A DNA stretch of 64,000 nt from Oxalobacteraceae bacterium (GTDB lineage: Bacteria > Pseudomonadota > Gammaproteobacteria > Burkholderiales > Burkholderiaceae_D): contig JAJTGD010000017.1 in assembly GCA_021299035.1 (NCBI GenBank), positions 1-64,000 on the forward strand, read 5' to 3'. The notes under the pieces were generated by a model. It worked only from the letters and a program-made list of their open reading frames with translations, did no database searches and had not been told where the DNA came from. The translations under genes and the position numbers were made by a program. Of this stretch, positions 47,552-59,467 are shown piece by piece. Position 1 is the first letter of the stretch. The number at the start of each line of letters is the position of its first letter.

Positions 47552-48896
47552 AAAAGAAAAAATCCTCGGGGTCAAGGGCATGAATGATGTACTGCCCGAC
47601 GATGCGCCACTGTGGGAGCTGTTTGAAAATACGGTGCAGTCGGTGTTACGTAGCTACGGCTATCAACAAATCCGTACGCCGATTGTTGAACCCACGGCTT
47701 TGTTTGCGCGCGGGCTTGGCACCGTCACCGATATCGTCGAGAAAGAAATGTATTCCTTTACCGACAGCATGAACGGCGACCAGCTGACCTTGCGCCCGGA
47801 AAGTACTGCAGGCGTCGTTCGCGCCGTACTGGAACATAACCTGACCTATGAAGGTCCTAAACGCTTGTGGTACTCGGGCCCGATGTTTAGGCATGAGCGG
47901 CCCCAGCGTGGTCGCTACCGCCAGTTTCATCAAATTGGTGCCGAGGCGATTGGTTTCTCCGGCCCCGATATTGATGCCGAGTTAATCATGATGTGCCAGC
48001 GTCTTTGGGATGATCTTGGCTTGAGTGACATACGTCTGGAAATCAATTCCATTGGTGATGCTGAAGAGCGCAACCGGCATCGTGCAGATTTGATTACGTA
48101 CTTTGAAAAACATAGCGACGTACTCGATGCTGAGGCAAAGCGACGTCTGCACACCAATCCCTTGCGCATACTGGATACCAAAAACCCTGCGATGCAGGCA
48201 TTGGTGAATGATGCGCCAAAGCTGCTCGATTACTTGGGTGATGAATCGCGTGCCCATTTCGACGGTGTGCAACGACTGCTTAACGCTAACAATATTCGAT
48301 TCAGTATCAACCCTCGGCTAGTACGTGGTATGGATTACTACAACCGTACCGTGTTTGAATGGATCACCGACCATCTGGGTTCTCAGGGTACGGTGTGCGG
48401 CGGTGGTCGCTATGATCCTTTGGTCGAGATTTTCGGTGGTAAGCCTACTCCGGCGGTCGGTTTTGCTATGGGTGTCGAGCGTTTGCTTGAATTAATGCGT
48501 GCAAACACGACCTCTACTGTTGCTGGTCAATGCGATGTCTATCTTGTGCACCAGGGTGACGCGGCGCAGTTGCAGGCCTTTATTCTGGGCGAGCGCTTGC
48601 GGGATGCCGGTCTGGATGTTGTGCTACATTGCGCAGCGCTTGGCGGCACCGGCAGTTTCAAGTCTCAGATGAAGCGGGCCGATGCGAGTGGCGCTGCCTA
48701 CGCGCTCATACTCGGCGATGATGAAATGGCAAAAGGCGAGGCCACCATCAAGCACTTGCGTGAGGCCGACATGACCAATAATCAGCGTCACATCGGGTTC
48801 GAGCAAGTTGTCGACTATCTCATCGATCAAATTGTCGGTGATTCGGAGCATGAACACGGTCACCTTCACGCCGGACAAATCCCTACCCATCATTAA
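47538..48896 (+). CDS. hisS: histidine--tRNA ligase
   Basis: 452 residues. Class II motifs: motif 2 ([21 protein letters not shown]), histidine loops [15 protein letters not shown] and GGGRYDPL, motif 3 [11 protein letters not shown], then a C-terminal anticodon domain. A His-rich tail (HEHGHLHAG ... HH) extends past the usual end. A second HisS-like protein, HisZ, is encoded at 55998. Confidence 0.97.
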   Translation: MAEAKKEKILGVKGMNDVLPDDAPLWELFENTVQSVLRSYGYQQIRTPIVEPTALFARGLGTVTDIVEKEMYSFTDSMNGDQLTLRPESTAGVVRAVLEHNLTYEGPKRLWYSGPMFRHERPQRGRYRQFHQIGAEAIGFSGPDIDAELIMMCQRLWDDLGLSDIRLEINSIGDAEERNRHRADLITYFEKHSDVLDAEAKRRLHTNPLRILDTKNPAMQALVNDAPKLLDYLGDESRAHFDGVQRLLNANNIRFSINPRLVRGMDYYNRTVFEWITDHLGSQGTVCGGGRYDPLVEIFGGKPTPAVGFAMGVERLLELMRANTTSTVAGQCDVYLVHQGDAAQLQAFILGERLRDAGLDVVLHCAALGGTGSFKSQMKRADASGAAYALILGDDEMAKGEATIKHLREADMTNNQRHIGFEQVVDYLIDQIVGDSEHEHGHLHAGQIPTHH

Positions 48897-48911
48897 TACA
48901 TTTGTACAAAC

Positions 48912-49556
48912 ATGGCATACGATCACGAAGAACAAGAGCAGATCGCCAGCTTAAAAGCCTGGTGGGATAAATACGGCAATCTGGTGACATGGTTAGTCAC
49001 TGCGGTCCTTCTGGCCTATGCGGCTTGGACAGGTTGGAATTATTGGCAGCGCTCACAAGCCGCGAAGGCTGCGGTCTTGTACGAAGAGTTAGTGAAGGCT
49101 GTCGAATCGAATGATGCGTCCAAACGAACTCGCGCTTCGGCAGATCTAAAAGATAAATTTAGCGGTACTGCTTACGCGCAGATGGGTGCGCTGGTGGCGG
49201 CAAGGGCGGCTTTCGACGCCGCTGATTTGAAGGCAGCCAAAGGCGAACTCCTGTGGGTATCGGAGCATGGCAAGAACGAAGAGTTCAAAGCCATCGCGCG
49301 CATTCGGCTTGCCGGCGTATTGCTGGATGAAAAAGCCTATGACGAGGGTTTGAAAGTGCTGTCCGGTGATTTCCCTGATCAGTTTGCGGCCCTGGTCGCT
49401 GACCGCAAGGGCGACTTGTACTTTGGTCTGAATAAGTTGGAGGATGCACGTGCGGCCTACCAAAACGCGCTCGAAAAAACCGAGGTGAAGAACCCCGCTC
49501 GCCAGTTGATACAGTTGAAGCTGGATGCAGTCGGTGGCTCATCCGGCAAGGGATAA
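48912..49556 (+). CDS. yfgM: YfgM-type TPR membrane protein
   Basis: 214 residues. One transmembrane helix (about 25-42) near the N-terminus, then a periplasmic TPR-like helical domain. YfgM is an ancillary SecYEG subunit that hands substrates to periplasmic chaperones in E. coli. The hisS-yfgM-bamB-der order is the classic one. It ends 13 nt before bamB. Confidence 0.92.
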   Translation: MAYDHEEQEQIASLKAWWDKYGNLVTWLVTAVLLAYAAWTGWNYWQRSQAAKAAVLYEELVKAVESNDASKRTRASADLKDKFSGTAYAQMGALVAARAAFDAADLKAAKGELLWVSEHGKNEEFKAIARIRLAGVLLDEKAYDEGLKVLSGDFPDQFAALVADRKGDLYFGLNKLEDARAAYQNALEKTEVKNPARQLIQLKLDAVGGSSGKG

Positions 49557-49569
49557 TAGGGAACGATTG

Positions 49570-50715
49570 ATGAATGCCTTCCGCCGCGCGCTGCGGTTCT
49601 CCTCCTTGCTGCTGGTCGTTTTGCTAGCTTCTTGCTCCATGGTCTCCAGCAAGAAGCCACGCGTTGAACCAGCACCATTAGTTGATTTCAAGCCAAGCCT
49701 CACCGTCCGCACGCTTTGGCGCGTCGACCTCGGTCGCCCTGGTACACCTTTTCTTGCGCCCATTTTTGCCGACGGTAAGGTCTATGCTGCTGGCGCTGAC
49801 GGTAAAGTATCCGCCTTCGATGCCGCCAGCGGTCAGCAGGTCTGGAGTATCACTGTCGATGCGGATATCGCGGCAGGCGTTGGTGCTGATGCTGCAACCG
49901 TGGCTGTAGCCAGTGCACGCGGCACCGTATTCGCCTTCGATGCAGCAACGGGTAAGCAGCGATGGAAAGTGAAGGCATCGACGGAAGTGCTGTCCGCGCC
50001 TGCCGTTGGTAGCGGCGTGGTGGTCGTGCGCAGCATGGACAACAAGATTGTTGCCTATGATGTTGAGACCGGTGATCGCCGTTGGGTGATACAGCGCACT
50101 GCACCTGCGCTCGTCTTGCGCGCTGCGCCCGGCATAGTCATCGCCGATGGAACAGCTTTCGTTGCTTTGCCCGCCGGGCGTATGCTGGCGATCAACACCG
50201 CTACAGGCGTTGCTCGCTGGGACGCGCCGATCGCCGAGCCGCGTGGCGCGACCGAACTTGAGCGTGTCGCCGATGTCTCGGGTATTCCCGCGTTACTTGG
50301 CCGCGACATTTGTGCTGCCGCCTATCAGGGCCGGATTGCCTGCGTCGATGCTGTCAACGGTAGTCTGCGCTGGGCGCGAGAATTCTCCGCGGACGTGGGT
50401 CCGGCGATGGATCAACGCTACGTCTTTGCGGCGGATGAGTTGGGTTCGCTGGCCGGGTTTTCCCGCGATACCGGCGGCAGCTTGTGGCGCAGTACCACTC
50501 TCAGAGGCCGCGGCTTATCGGCCCCGGTTTCTTTTGGTCGTGCGGTGGTGGTCGGCGATAAAGAAGGCTATCTGCATTTTCTGTCACGCGAGGAGGGAGC
50601 TATGTTGGCTCGATTAGGCGTGGGTAGTCAGGTGCTTGCTGCGCCGATTGTGACTGGTGCCAACTTGGTGGTTCAAACCATCGATGGCAAACTGATCGCG
50701 ATCACCACCGAGTAA
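49570..50715 (+). CDS. bamB: outer membrane assembly lipoprotein BamB
   Basis: 381 residues from ATG at 49570. Lipobox LLASC puts the lipidated cysteine at residue 22. The rest is a PQQ-type eight-bladed beta propeller with repeated A/G-x-D-x-x-T/S-G-x-x-x-W motifs (for example [25 protein letters not shown]). It is a subunit of the BAM complex that inserts outer-membrane proteins. Confidence 0.96.
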   Translation: MNAFRRALRFSSLLLVVLLASCSMVSSKKPRVEPAPLVDFKPSLTVRTLWRVDLGRPGTPFLAPIFADGKVYAAGADGKVSAFDAASGQQVWSITVDADIAAGVGADAATVAVASARGTVFAFDAATGKQRWKVKASTEVLSAPAVGSGVVVVRSMDNKIVAYDVETGDRRWVIQRTAPALVLRAAPGIVIADGTAFVALPAGRMLAINTATGVARWDAPIAEPRGATELERVADVSGIPALLGRDICAAAYQGRIACVDAVNGSLRWAREFSADVGPAMDQRYVFAADELGSLAGFSRDTGGSLWRSTTLRGRGLSAPVSFGRAVVVGDKEGYLHFLSREEGAMLARLGVGSQVLAAPIVTGANLVVQTIDGKLIAITTE

Positions 50716-50729
50716 TCCTTAGGCGTTTC

Positions 50730-50766
50730 TCGCCGCGAACGAAGCGGCGAACCTGGGCGAGCCCAG
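50730..50766. other. two tandem hairpins between bamB and der
   Basis: TCGCCGC (50730-50736)/GCGGCGA (50744-50750) and CTGGG (50753-50757)/CCCAG (50762-50766). Neither has a U tract. They fill the 65-nt gap and may set the bamB/der ratio or protect the bamB 3' end. Confidence 0.5.
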
Positions 50767-50780
50767 AATCGAAAATCACC

Positions 50781-52115
50781 ATGAAACCTGTCATCGCCTT
50801 GGTCGGGCGGCCAAACGTCGGCAAATCGACTTTGTTTAACCGAATGACGCGCTCGCGCGATGCGCTGGTCGCTGATTTCCCGGGACTCACGCGCGATCGC
50901 CATTACGGCGAAGGGCGGGTGGGCAAGCGCCCGTTCCTCGTGATCGACACCGGCGGTTTTGAGCCTGTCGCCAAAGATGGCATCCTGCGTGAAATGGCAA
51001 AGCAAACGCGGCAAGCGATTGCTGAAGCGGATATTGTATTTTTTATGGTTGATGGTCGACAAGGGCTGACCCCGCACGACAAGACCATCAACGATTTTCT
51101 GCGCAAGGCCGGAAGCAAGGTCATTCTGGTCATCAATAAATCCGAAGGTATGCAATACACAAGCGTTGCATCGGATTTCTACGAGCTTGGCCTCGGCGAT
51201 CCTTGCGTTATCTCTGCCGCGCATGGTGATGGCGTAGCTGATCTGGTCGAGACTTCGTTGGATGAGCTGGTTAACGCTGAACCGGATGCTACTGACGAGT
51301 CTGCTCATCGTGGTACCCGGATTGCGATCGTCGGACGTCCGAACGTGGGCAAGTCAACGATGGTCAATGCGTTGCTCGGTGAGGAGCGTGTGATCGCGTT
51401 CGATATGCCAGGTACCACGCGTGACTCGATCGAGATTCCTTTCGAGCGCGATAGTCGTCATTACGTGTTAATCGATACTGCAGGTATTCGTCGTAAGGGC
51501 AAGGTATTCGAAGCGATCGAGAAGTTCTCAGTCGTCAAAACGCTGAAGTCGATTTCCGACGCTAATGTTGTGCTGTTGTTGCTCGATGCTCAGCAGGACA
51601 TCTCCGAGCAAGACGCGCATATTGCCGGTTTTGTGTTGGAGGCTGGTCGGGCGTTGGTGGTTGGCGTGAACAAGTGGGATGGGCTAGAGCAGGACGCGCG
51701 CGAGCACATCAAGCGCGAGATTGAGCGCAAGCTGTCATTCCTGTCATTTGCCAAGATGCATTTCATTTCTGCGATAAAAGGGACGGGGATCGCACCGATG
51801 ATGAAATCAATCAATGCTGCCTATGCCGCAGCAATGAAAAAGTTACCCACCCCGCAGTTAACCCGCGCACTGGAACAAGCTGTCGAGCACCAGCAGCCGC
51901 GGCGCAAGGGATCGGTGCGCCCCAAGCTTCGTTACGCACATCAGGGTGGGCAAAACCCACCGGTGATTGTTGTGCATGGCAGCGCATTGGATGGTATCGA
52001 CGCGAGCTATAAGCGGTATCTGGAGAAACATTTCAGAGAAAGTTTCGGGCTGGTCGGCACCCCCCTAAGAATAGAGTTTCGCTCAGGGAAAAACCCCTTT
52101 TTAAAGGCGGATTAG
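50781..52115 (+). CDS. der: ribosome biogenesis GTPase Der
   Basis: 444 residues with the diagnostic tandem G domains: GRPNVGKST near residue 8 and again near 182, each with a DTAG-type G3 (DTGG and DTAG) and an NK-type G4, followed by a KH-like C-terminal domain (about 355-444). It is needed for 50S subunit assembly. Confidence 0.97.
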   Translation: MKPVIALVGRPNVGKSTLFNRMTRSRDALVADFPGLTRDRHYGEGRVGKRPFLVIDTGGFEPVAKDGILREMAKQTRQAIAEADIVFFMVDGRQGLTPHDKTINDFLRKAGSKVILVINKSEGMQYTSVASDFYELGLGDPCVISAAHGDGVADLVETSLDELVNAEPDATDESAHRGTRIAIVGRPNVGKSTMVNALLGEERVIAFDMPGTTRDSIEIPFERDSRHYVLIDTAGIRRKGKVFEAIEKFSVVKTLKSISDANVVLLLLDAQQDISEQDAHIAGFVLEAGRALVVGVNKWDGLEQDAREHIKREIERKLSFLSFAKMHFISAIKGTGIAPMMKSINAAYAAAMKKLPTPQLTRALEQAVEHQQPRRKGSVRPKLRYAHQGGQNPPVIVVHGSALDGIDASYKRYLEKHFRESFGLVGTPLRIEFRSGKNPFLKAD

Positions 52116-52137
52116 CGAGGATTTTGCGCGACGACGT

Positions 52138-52156
52138 TTGCCAGCACATGGCAAAA
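52138..52156. other. hairpin after der
   Basis: TTTGCCA (52138-52144) and TGGCAAA (52150-52156) around GCACA, in the 132-nt gap before hfq. No U tract, so it is not a clear terminator. TATAAG at 52228-52233 could be an hfq -10 but lacks a good -35. Confidence 0.45.
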
Positions 52157-52247
52157 TCGATTACAGTTGTCGTTGCCAGTGATTGGGGCGTTTACCTCCG
52201 TCAAACGTGAAAACAATCGACTGAACTTATAAGAATACGGAGCATCC

Positions 52248-52493
52248 ATGAGCAACAAAGGGCAACTGCTGCAGGATCCATTCCTCAACGCCTTGCGAAA
52301 AGAGCACGTGCCGGTGTCTATTTACCTCGTCAACGGCATCAAGCTGCAAGGGCATATCGAGTCCTTCGATCAATACGTTGTGCTGCTTCGCAACACAGTC
52401 ACCCAAATGGTGTACAAGCACGCGATTTCGACCGTTGTGCCGGCGCGCGCCGTTAATCTCCAACAAGCCTCTTCAGAGTCCGAGTCTGAGTAA
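52248..52493 (+). CDS. hfq: RNA chaperone Hfq
   Basis: 81 residues. Sm1 motif ([31 protein letters not shown]) with distal-face residues and Sm2 YKHAIST; a short acidic C-terminal tail SSESESE, typical of betaproteobacteria. The hexamer pairs small RNAs with mRNAs. GGAG precedes the ATG. Confidence 0.97.
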   Translation: MSNKGQLLQDPFLNALRKEHVPVSIYLVNGIKLQGHIESFDQYVVLLRNTVTQMVYKHAISTVVPARAVNLQQASSESESE

Positions 52494-52532
52494 GCCCTTC
52501 TCGCCTCGTGACCCTCGGTCCGAGGCTGACTG

Positions 52533-53636
52533 ATGCGCGCTGTACTTGTCGGCGTTGATTTCGGCAAAGGTGATTTTCTCGCCAGCCTAGAGGAGCTAGG
52601 TCTCCTGTCAAAATCTGCTGGCGCCGAGCCGGTAGCGGCAGTGACCGGTCGGCGCTCAAGTCCGGATGCGGCCTTATTTGTCGGTTCGGGTAAAGCCGAT
52701 GAAATCGCCGAGGCTTTGGCCGATCTCGGCGCCGAATTGGTGATCTTCAACCATCCTCTCTCACCGGCTCAGCAGCGTAACCTTGAGCGCCGTCTGAACA
52801 CGCGTGTCATCGACCGCACCAGCCTGATTCTCGATATTTTTGCCCAGCGGGCGCAGAGCCATGAGGGCAAGGTTCAGGTCGAGCTTGCCCAGTTGCAACA
52901 TCTCGCCACCCGACTTGTGCGTGGCTGGACCCACCTCGAGCGGCAAAAAGGCGGTATCGGGCTTCGAGGACCGGGAGAAACCCAGTTGGAAACCGACCGT
53001 CGCCTGATTGGTGAGCGGGTCAAGATGCTGCGCGCCAGGTTGGCAAAGCTGCAGCGGCAGCGTCTCACCCAGCGGCGTGCTCGCGAACGCAGTGCAACAT
53101 TTTCCGTATCGCTGGTCGGCTACACCAATGCCGGCAAGTCCACGCTATTTAACAACATGACGAAAGCGGGCGTGTACGCTGCAGACCAGCTATTTGCGAC
53201 GCTAGACACGACATCGCGCCGGATTCACTTGGGCGAAGTGGGCAACATCGTGCTGTCCGACACTGTGGGCTTCATCCGGGAACTGCCAACGCAACTGGTG
53301 GCAGCCTTCCGCGCCACCCTGGAAGAGACGATTCACGCCGATCTGCTGCTACATGTGGTGGATGCGGCCAGTCCAGTGCGAGACGAGCAGATCGTCCAGG
53401 TGAACGAGGTGCTCGCGGAGATTGGCGCCGATCATGTTCCCCAAATTCTGGTCTGGAACAAGATTGATCTTGGTGGGCATGCCCCCGGCGTGGAATATGA
53501 TGAATATGATAAAATTCGACGCGTTTTTGTCAGTGCGAGAACGGGCGAAGGCATTGACTTGCTGCGCAGCGCGATCGCCACTTGCGTACAGCACTCCCAC
53601 CGACCGCAGAACACCACAGCATGTTCGGATCAATAA
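52533..53636 (+). CDS. hflX: ribosome-splitting GTPase HflX
   Basis: 367 residues. The N-terminal HflX domain (about 1-170) includes the glycine-rich GIGLRGPGETQLETDRR, and the G domain has GYTNAGKSTLFN, a DTVGFI G3 and a WNKIDL G4. It rescues stalled ribosomes. It overlaps hflK by 16 nt. Confidence 0.95.
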   Translation: MRAVLVGVDFGKGDFLASLEELGLLSKSAGAEPVAAVTGRRSSPDAALFVGSGKADEIAEALADLGAELVIFNHPLSPAQQRNLERRLNTRVIDRTSLILDIFAQRAQSHEGKVQVELAQLQHLATRLVRGWTHLERQKGGIGLRGPGETQLETDRRLIGERVKMLRARLAKLQRQRLTQRRARERSATFSVSLVGYTNAGKSTLFNNMTKAGVYAADQLFATLDTTSRRIHLGEVGNIVLSDTVGFIRELPTQLVAAFRATLEETIHADLLLHVVDAASPVRDEQIVQVNEVLAEIGADHVPQILVWNKIDLGGHAPGVEYDEYDKIRRVFVSARTGEGIDLLRSAIATCVQHSHRPQNTTACSDQ

Positions 53637-54904
53637 GAAAAAAACTCGGCCTTATCTTTTCCCTCAATGACCCGCGTTGGGGTCGTGGTCCTCAGGACAA
53701 TGACGGGAAAGAGCCGCGTCAAACCGGTCGACCTAGCGACGGCCCGCCTGATCTTGATCAGCTGTGGCGAGAATTCAATCAACGAATTAACCGCCTGCTT
53801 CGAGGTAAGGGTGGCGGTGGCGCAGGTGGCGGATCGTCGAATGATGGAGATGATGACGCGCGCAACGCGGGTATTAGTGCCGGCGTGGCAGGCGCAGTCA
53901 TTGTGTTTCTCTGGTTGGTCAGTGGGTTTTTCATTGTCCAAGAAGGTCAAACCGGTATCGTATTGACGTTCGGCAAGTACAGCCACTCGGCACAACCTGG
54001 TTTCAACTGGCGTTGGCCTTACCCGATTCAGACACAGGAAACCGTCAACCTGTCGCAGGTTCGTACGGTTGAAGTGGGCTACCGTAGCAATGTCCGCAAC
54101 AAACTCGCGCGTGAGTCGTTGATGTTGACCGACGACGAGAACATCATTGATATCCAGTTTGCAGTCCAGTACCGCTTGAAAGATGCATCTGCTTGGGTCT
54201 TCAACAATCGCGATCAGGAAGAAACAGTCAAGCAGGTTGCTGAGACAGCCATCCGCGAAGTGGTGGGCAAGTCCAAGATGGATTTTGTGTTGTACGAAGG
54301 TCGCGAGAAAGTTGCATTTGATACCAGCACACTGATGCAGCAGATTCTCGATCGCTACGCTACCGGAGTGCTAGTGGCCAATGTCACCATGCAGGCAGTG
54401 CAGCCACCGGAGCAAGTACAGGCGGCGTTTGATGATGCGGTGAAAGCCGGACAAGACCGTGAGCGTCAAAAGAACGAGGGCCAAGCCTACGCAAATGACG
54501 TTGTCCCCAAGGCGCGCGGTGCGGCCTCGCGCTTGATGCAAGAATCCGAGGGTTACCGGGCGCGTGTGGTGGCGAATGCAGAGGGTGAGGCGTCTCGCTT
54601 CAATAAAGTGTTGGTGGAATATCAGCGTGCACCGGCGGTGATGCGTGATCGGCTCTATATCGAAGCCATGCAGCAGATTTTTGCCAGTACGACCAAGATC
54701 ATGGTCGACACAAAAAGTAATAACAGCATGATTTATCTGCCGCTCGATAAGTTAATCGCACAAACGGCGGCTGAGGCAGCGTCTGGTGTAACGGCACCCG
54801 CGACTTCTGCAACACCACCAGCGGTGAGCAATGAGCCACCGCTGAGTGAGGGAAGAATTGATAGAAACCGCGAGCGCAGCTTGCGTGATCGGGAGAGTCG
54901 CTAA
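53621..54904 (+). CDS. hflK: FtsH regulator HflK
   Basis: 427 residues from ATG at 53621, inside the 3' end of hflX. The family usually starts at the SLNDP...W motif, which here lies about 14 residues in and has no usable start codon of its own, so a short N-terminal extension is likely. A Gly-rich cytosolic stretch, one transmembrane helix (about 85-107) and an SPFH/band 7 domain follow. With HflC it forms a large cage around FtsH. Confidence 0.95.
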   Translation: MFGSIRKKLGLIFSLNDPRWGRGPQDNDGKEPRQTGRPSDGPPDLDQLWREFNQRINRLLRGKGGGGAGGGSSNDGDDDARNAGISAGVAGAVIVFLWLVSGFFIVQEGQTGIVLTFGKYSHSAQPGFNWRWPYPIQTQETVNLSQVRTVEVGYRSNVRNKLARESLMLTDDENIIDIQFAVQYRLKDASAWVFNNRDQEETVKQVAETAIREVVGKSKMDFVLYEGREKVAFDTSTLMQQILDRYATGVLVANVTMQAVQPPEQVQAAFDDAVKAGQDRERQKNEGQAYANDVVPKARGAASRLMQESEGYRARVVANAEGEASRFNKVLVEYQRAPAVMRDRLYIEAMQQIFASTTKIMVDTKSNNSMIYLPLDKLIAQTAAEAASGVTAPATSATPPAVSNEPPLSEGRIDRNRERSLRDRESR

Positions 54905-55782
54905 TGAGTCGCCTGATCTCTTACTTTATTGCGGGCCTGATTGCACTGGCCATTTTGTCCTCGACCTTGTTCGTTGTCGATCAGCGCCAGTACGCGATTG
55001 TGTTCGCGTTGGGTGAGGTCAAGCAGGTCATTAAAGACCCCGGGCTGCATTTCAAGTTGCCGCCGCCTTTCCAGAATGTGATGTTCCTCGAAAAGCGCAT
55101 CCTGACGCTCGACACCCCGGAGCCAGATCGCTTTATTACGGCAGAGAAGAAAAATATTCTGGTCGATGCCTTTGTTAAATGGCGTATCTCAGACCCGAAG
55201 TTGTACTTTGTTTCGTTTGGTGGAGACGAGCGCCGAATGCAGGATCGAATGGCGCAGATCGTCAAGGCCTCCCTGAATGAAGAGATTACCAAGCGTACCG
55301 TGCGTGAAGTGATCTCCGGCGAGCGCGGCAAGGTGATGGATGCCATACGAACCAAGGTAGCCGCCGAGGCCACCCAGATCGGTGCGCAAATTCTGGATGT
55401 CCGTTTGAAGCGTGTTGACTACGTCGAGCAGATCAATAACTCGGTGTACGAGCGTATGAAATCGGAGCGCGTCCGGGTTGCCAATGAGTTGCGCTCGACC
55501 GGTGCTGCCGAGTCGGAGAAGATTCGCGCTGACGCCGATCGTCAACGCATTGTGATCCTGGCAGATGCCTATCGACAGGCTGAGGCTATCCGCGGCGAAG
55601 GCGATGCTAAAGCGGCCCGCATTTACTCAGATGCTTTTGGCAAGAATCCAGAGTTCTACAAATTCACGCGTAGCTTGGAGGCTTACAAAGACAGCTTCAA
55701 GACGCGCAGCGATGTATTGCTGATCGACCCGAATTCGGAGTTCCTCAGGTACTTCAAGACCCCCGGCGGCGCGAAGAAGTAA
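54904..55782 (+). CDS. hflC: FtsH regulator HflC
   Basis: 292 residues; the ATG overlaps the hflK stop (TAATG). N-terminal membrane helix (about 5-23), then the SPFH domain with KRILTLDTPEPDRF and a helical region with EAIRGEGDAKAARIYSDAF. It is the partner of HflK. Confidence 0.96.
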   Translation: MSRLISYFIAGLIALAILSSTLFVVDQRQYAIVFALGEVKQVIKDPGLHFKLPPPFQNVMFLEKRILTLDTPEPDRFITAEKKNILVDAFVKWRISDPKLYFVSFGGDERRMQDRMAQIVKASLNEEITKRTVREVISGERGKVMDAIRTKVAAEATQIGAQILDVRLKRVDYVEQINNSVYERMKSERVRVANELRSTGAAESEKIRADADRQRIVILADAYRQAEAIRGEGDAKAARIYSDAFGKNPEFYKFTRSLEAYKDSFKTRSDVLLIDPNSEFLRYFKTPGGAKK

Positions 55783-55790
55783 GGCAGGCG

Positions 55791-55991
55791 GTGGGCTACT
55801 CCTTCATGGTCGCGCTCGGCCTGCTTTTCGTGCTCGAGGGCTTGCTCCCTCTGCTGGCGCCGCGCCACTGGCGGCAGACTTTCCTGCAAATAGCGCAACT
55901 TTCTGATGGCCAGATTCGGTTTTTCGGACTGGTGGCGATGCTGTTTGGTATCCTCCTGCTCGCTTTCCATCTTTTGCCCCTGCCGGCCTGA
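55791..55991 (+). CDS. DUF2065 small membrane protein
   Basis: 66 residues from GTG at 55791; ATG at 55806 is possible. Two hydrophobic helices flank an RHWRQTF turn, the layout of DUF2065, which follows hflC in many proteobacteria. The function is unknown. Confidence 0.85.
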   Translation: MGYSFMVALGLLFVLEGLLPLLAPRHWRQTFLQIAQLSDGQIRFFGLVAMLFGILLLAFHLLPLPA

Positions 55992-55997
55992 TCCCCA

Positions 55998-57149
55998 ATG
56001 CCGAACTGGCTGTTACCCGAGAATATTGCTGATGTCTTGCCGTCCGAGGCGCGCAAGACCGAAGAGGTTCGTCGTGCCTTGCTCGACCACTTCCGTAGCT
56101 ATGGCTATGAGCTAGTCGCACCACCCATGCTGGAGTACCTTGAGTCCCTGATGCCGGTGCAAGACCAGGATCTGGATCTGCGCATGTTCAAGTTGGTCGA
56201 CCAACTCTCTGGTCGCACCATGGCGGTACGGGCGGATATGACGATTCAGGTGGCGCGAATTGATGCGCATCTACTAAACCGCCCGGGGGTCGTCCGCCTG
56301 TGCTATGCAGGCTCGGTGCTTCACACGCGGCCTTCAGGTTTTCATTCCACGCGCGAGCCGCTGCAGGTCGGCGCCGAGATCTACGGCCATGCCGGGCTTG
56401 AGGCTGATATCGAAATACAGGCACTGGCGCTGGCCTCGCTTAAGCTTGCAGGTTTGTCAGACCTGACGCTTGATCTTTCACACGCCGGTATTCTCGACGC
56501 GGTGATCGAGGACGACGCGCTGGCCAAGCGCGATCGCTCGGCACTGATCGGTTTGCTGCGTTCAAAGGATATGCCGGCACTGCGCGCATGGGTGGAGCGT
56601 TACAGTGGCCCAACGCGCGAGGCCATATTGGCGCTTAGCTCGCTGCGGGGCGGGGTGGAAGTGTTGCAGGCAGCGAAGCAGCAACTGCCGGCCAAGAAGG
56701 CGATTGGCGTTGCGCTCGCGGAGTTGGCGCAGCTTGCCGAGTCCGCTGGAGCAGCGCGCGTCAATATCGACCTGGCGGATCTGTCGGGCTACCAGTATGA
56801 AAGCGGTGTGACCTTTGCGATTTACGTCCCCGGCTTGCCGAATGCGGTAGCGCGCGGTGGACGCTACGACGAGGTTGGCGAGGCCTTTGGCCGTGCCCGG
56901 CCCGCCACTGGGTTCTCAATGGATTTGCGCGAGATCGTCGGCCTGTTGCCGGTTACGCCACCCGTGCCTGCGATCAGTGCCCCGTGGCGACAGGATGCAT
57001 TACTGCAGGCCTTTATTGCCGAGTTGCGGCAGCAGGGCGAGATCGTGATCCAACATCTTCCGGGGCATCCGCATGATCCGCAGGAGTTCGATTGTGATCG
57101 AGAGATTGTTGAAGAAAACGGAAAGCTCATCATCAAGCCGCTACGCTGA
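55998..57149 (+). CDS. hisZ: ATP phosphoribosyltransferase regulatory subunit HisZ
   Basis: 383 residues, a HisRS-like class II fold without the anticodon domain ([19 protein letters not shown] ... [24 protein letters not shown]). It activates the short form of HisG, implying that this organism uses HisG-S plus HisZ for histidine synthesis. It starts 6 nt after DUF2065 and sits before purA, as in other Burkholderiales. Confidence 0.95.
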   Translation: MPNWLLPENIADVLPSEARKTEEVRRALLDHFRSYGYELVAPPMLEYLESLMPVQDQDLDLRMFKLVDQLSGRTMAVRADMTIQVARIDAHLLNRPGVVRLCYAGSVLHTRPSGFHSTREPLQVGAEIYGHAGLEADIEIQALALASLKLAGLSDLTLDLSHAGILDAVIEDDALAKRDRSALIGLLRSKDMPALRAWVERYSGPTREAILALSSLRGGVEVLQAAKQQLPAKKAIGVALAELAQLAESAGAARVNIDLADLSGYQYESGVTFAIYVPGLPNAVARGGRYDEVGEAFGRARPATGFSMDLREIVGLLPVTPPVPAISAPWRQDALLQAFIAELRQQGEIVIQHLPGHPHDPQEFDCDREIVEENGKLIIKPLR

Positions 57150-57172
57150 TGGCGGCAATCATAAGAGACTGA

Positions 57173-58489
<1,317 letters not shown>

Positions 58490-58494
58490 ATATC

Positions 58495-59007
58495 ATGGCT
58501 GGCGAGTCGGGTCATCGCTGGGTTGATTGGGATGAATATCACGGCCTGATCGAACGCCTGGCCCGTATCGTGTTCGAATCCGGCTATGTATTCGATCATA
58601 CGCTTTGTCTTGCGCGCGGTGGTCTGCGCGTTGGCGATGTTTTCTCGCGGCTGTTTCGCGTGCCCTTGTCGGTGTTGTCGACCAGTTCGTACCGCGAGGC
58701 TGCTGGAACACGACGCGGCGAATTAGATATTGCCAACAGCATTACTTCCACAGCAGGTCCGCTCACGGGACGCGTGCTGCTGATTGATGATCTGGTGGAT
58801 TCAGGGGTGACGCTGTCGCGAGTCCCGCACTATCTTCAACAGCGATTTCCTCACATTACCGAGATTCGTTCCGCAGTTATCTGGTTCAAGGCGTGCTCGA
58901 TTATCCAACCTGATTATTTTGTTGAATATCTGCCGGACAGTCCGTGGATTCATCAGCCGTTCGAGATGTACGATGAGATGACGCCGGATCTGCTTCCCTC
59001 CGCCTAG
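58495..59007 (+). CDS. phosphoribosyltransferase
   Basis: 170 residues. The PRPP loop GRVLLIDDLVDSGVTL (about 93-108) is a clear type I PRTase signature, with a hood region before it. It resembles bacterial xanthine/hypoxanthine transferases of the Gpt type, and the purA neighbour suggests purine salvage, but the base is not certain. It starts 5 nt after purA. Confidence 0.85.
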   Translation: MAGESGHRWVDWDEYHGLIERLARIVFESGYVFDHTLCLARGGLRVGDVFSRLFRVPLSVLSTSSYREAAGTRRGELDIANSITSTAGPLTGRVLLIDDLVDSGVTLSRVPHYLQQRFPHITEIRSAVIWFKACSIIQPDYFVEYLPDSPWIHQPFEMYDEMTPDLLPSA

Positions 59008-59055
59008 CCAAATAAATGGGATAGGGACGCAGGTGCTGTGCTCGCGTGCACCCAT

Positions 59056-59090
59056 AAAAAAAGGAGGCTGCTCTCGCAACCTCCTTTTTG
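59056..59090. terminator. bidirectional terminator between the PRTase gene and tRNA-Leu
   Basis: AAGGAGGCTGC (59061-59071) pairs with GCAACCTCCTT (59076-59086; one G-U in one of the two transcripts), loop TCTC, with A and T runs on the flanks. It serves the PRTase gene on the plus strand and tRNA-Leu on the minus strand. Confidence 0.88.
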
Positions 59091-59094
59091 TATT

Positions 59095-59179
59095 TGGTGC
59101 CCACGGAGGGACTCGAACCCCCACACCTTGCGGCACATGGACCTGAACCATGCGCGTCTACCAATTCCGCCACGTGGGC
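59095..59179 (-). tRNA. tRNA-Leu (CAG)
   Basis: 85 nt with encoded CCA. Acceptor GCCCACG/CGTGGGC; anticodon stem CATGG/CCATG with loop TTCAGGT, anticodon CAG; a long class II variable arm (TGCCGCAAGGTG region); T arm with TTCGAGT. It reads CUG codons. Confidence 0.97.
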
Positions 59180-59192
59180 CAAAAGAAGCGGG

Positions 59193-59220
59193 ATTATAGA
59201 GGCTCAGAGGAAAAAGTCAA
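59193..59220 (-). promoter_or_regulatory. tRNA-Leu promoter
   Basis: Minus-strand TTGACT (59220-59215), 16 nt, TATAAT (59198-59193), ending 13 nt before the tRNA. Near-consensus. Confidence 0.85.
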
Positions 59221-59467
59221 ATTAGGGACGCCCTGAGGAAGCCGCTATTTCAGCGTAAACCTGCATGGCTGAAGGCCTGACATGGGTCGCGAAGCCCGGA
59301 TCGGCGCGCCGGTTGGCCGGCCTCATGGTTGAATAATGTCAGCCCCTGTCCAATCAAAGCCTTGTATTGCGCATACGTTGAGTGGAACTCGGCTCCTTGC
59401 GCTGAGTGGTTTTCGGTTTCGTCGGTTACACTTACGCCGCTATTCCTCCTACAAGATCATACGTTCT

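Noticed and set aside
59336-59467. Upstream ATG start for rnr
   Set aside because: The 44 extra residues are Arg-rich and unlike the family; similarity begins at LSTYPY.
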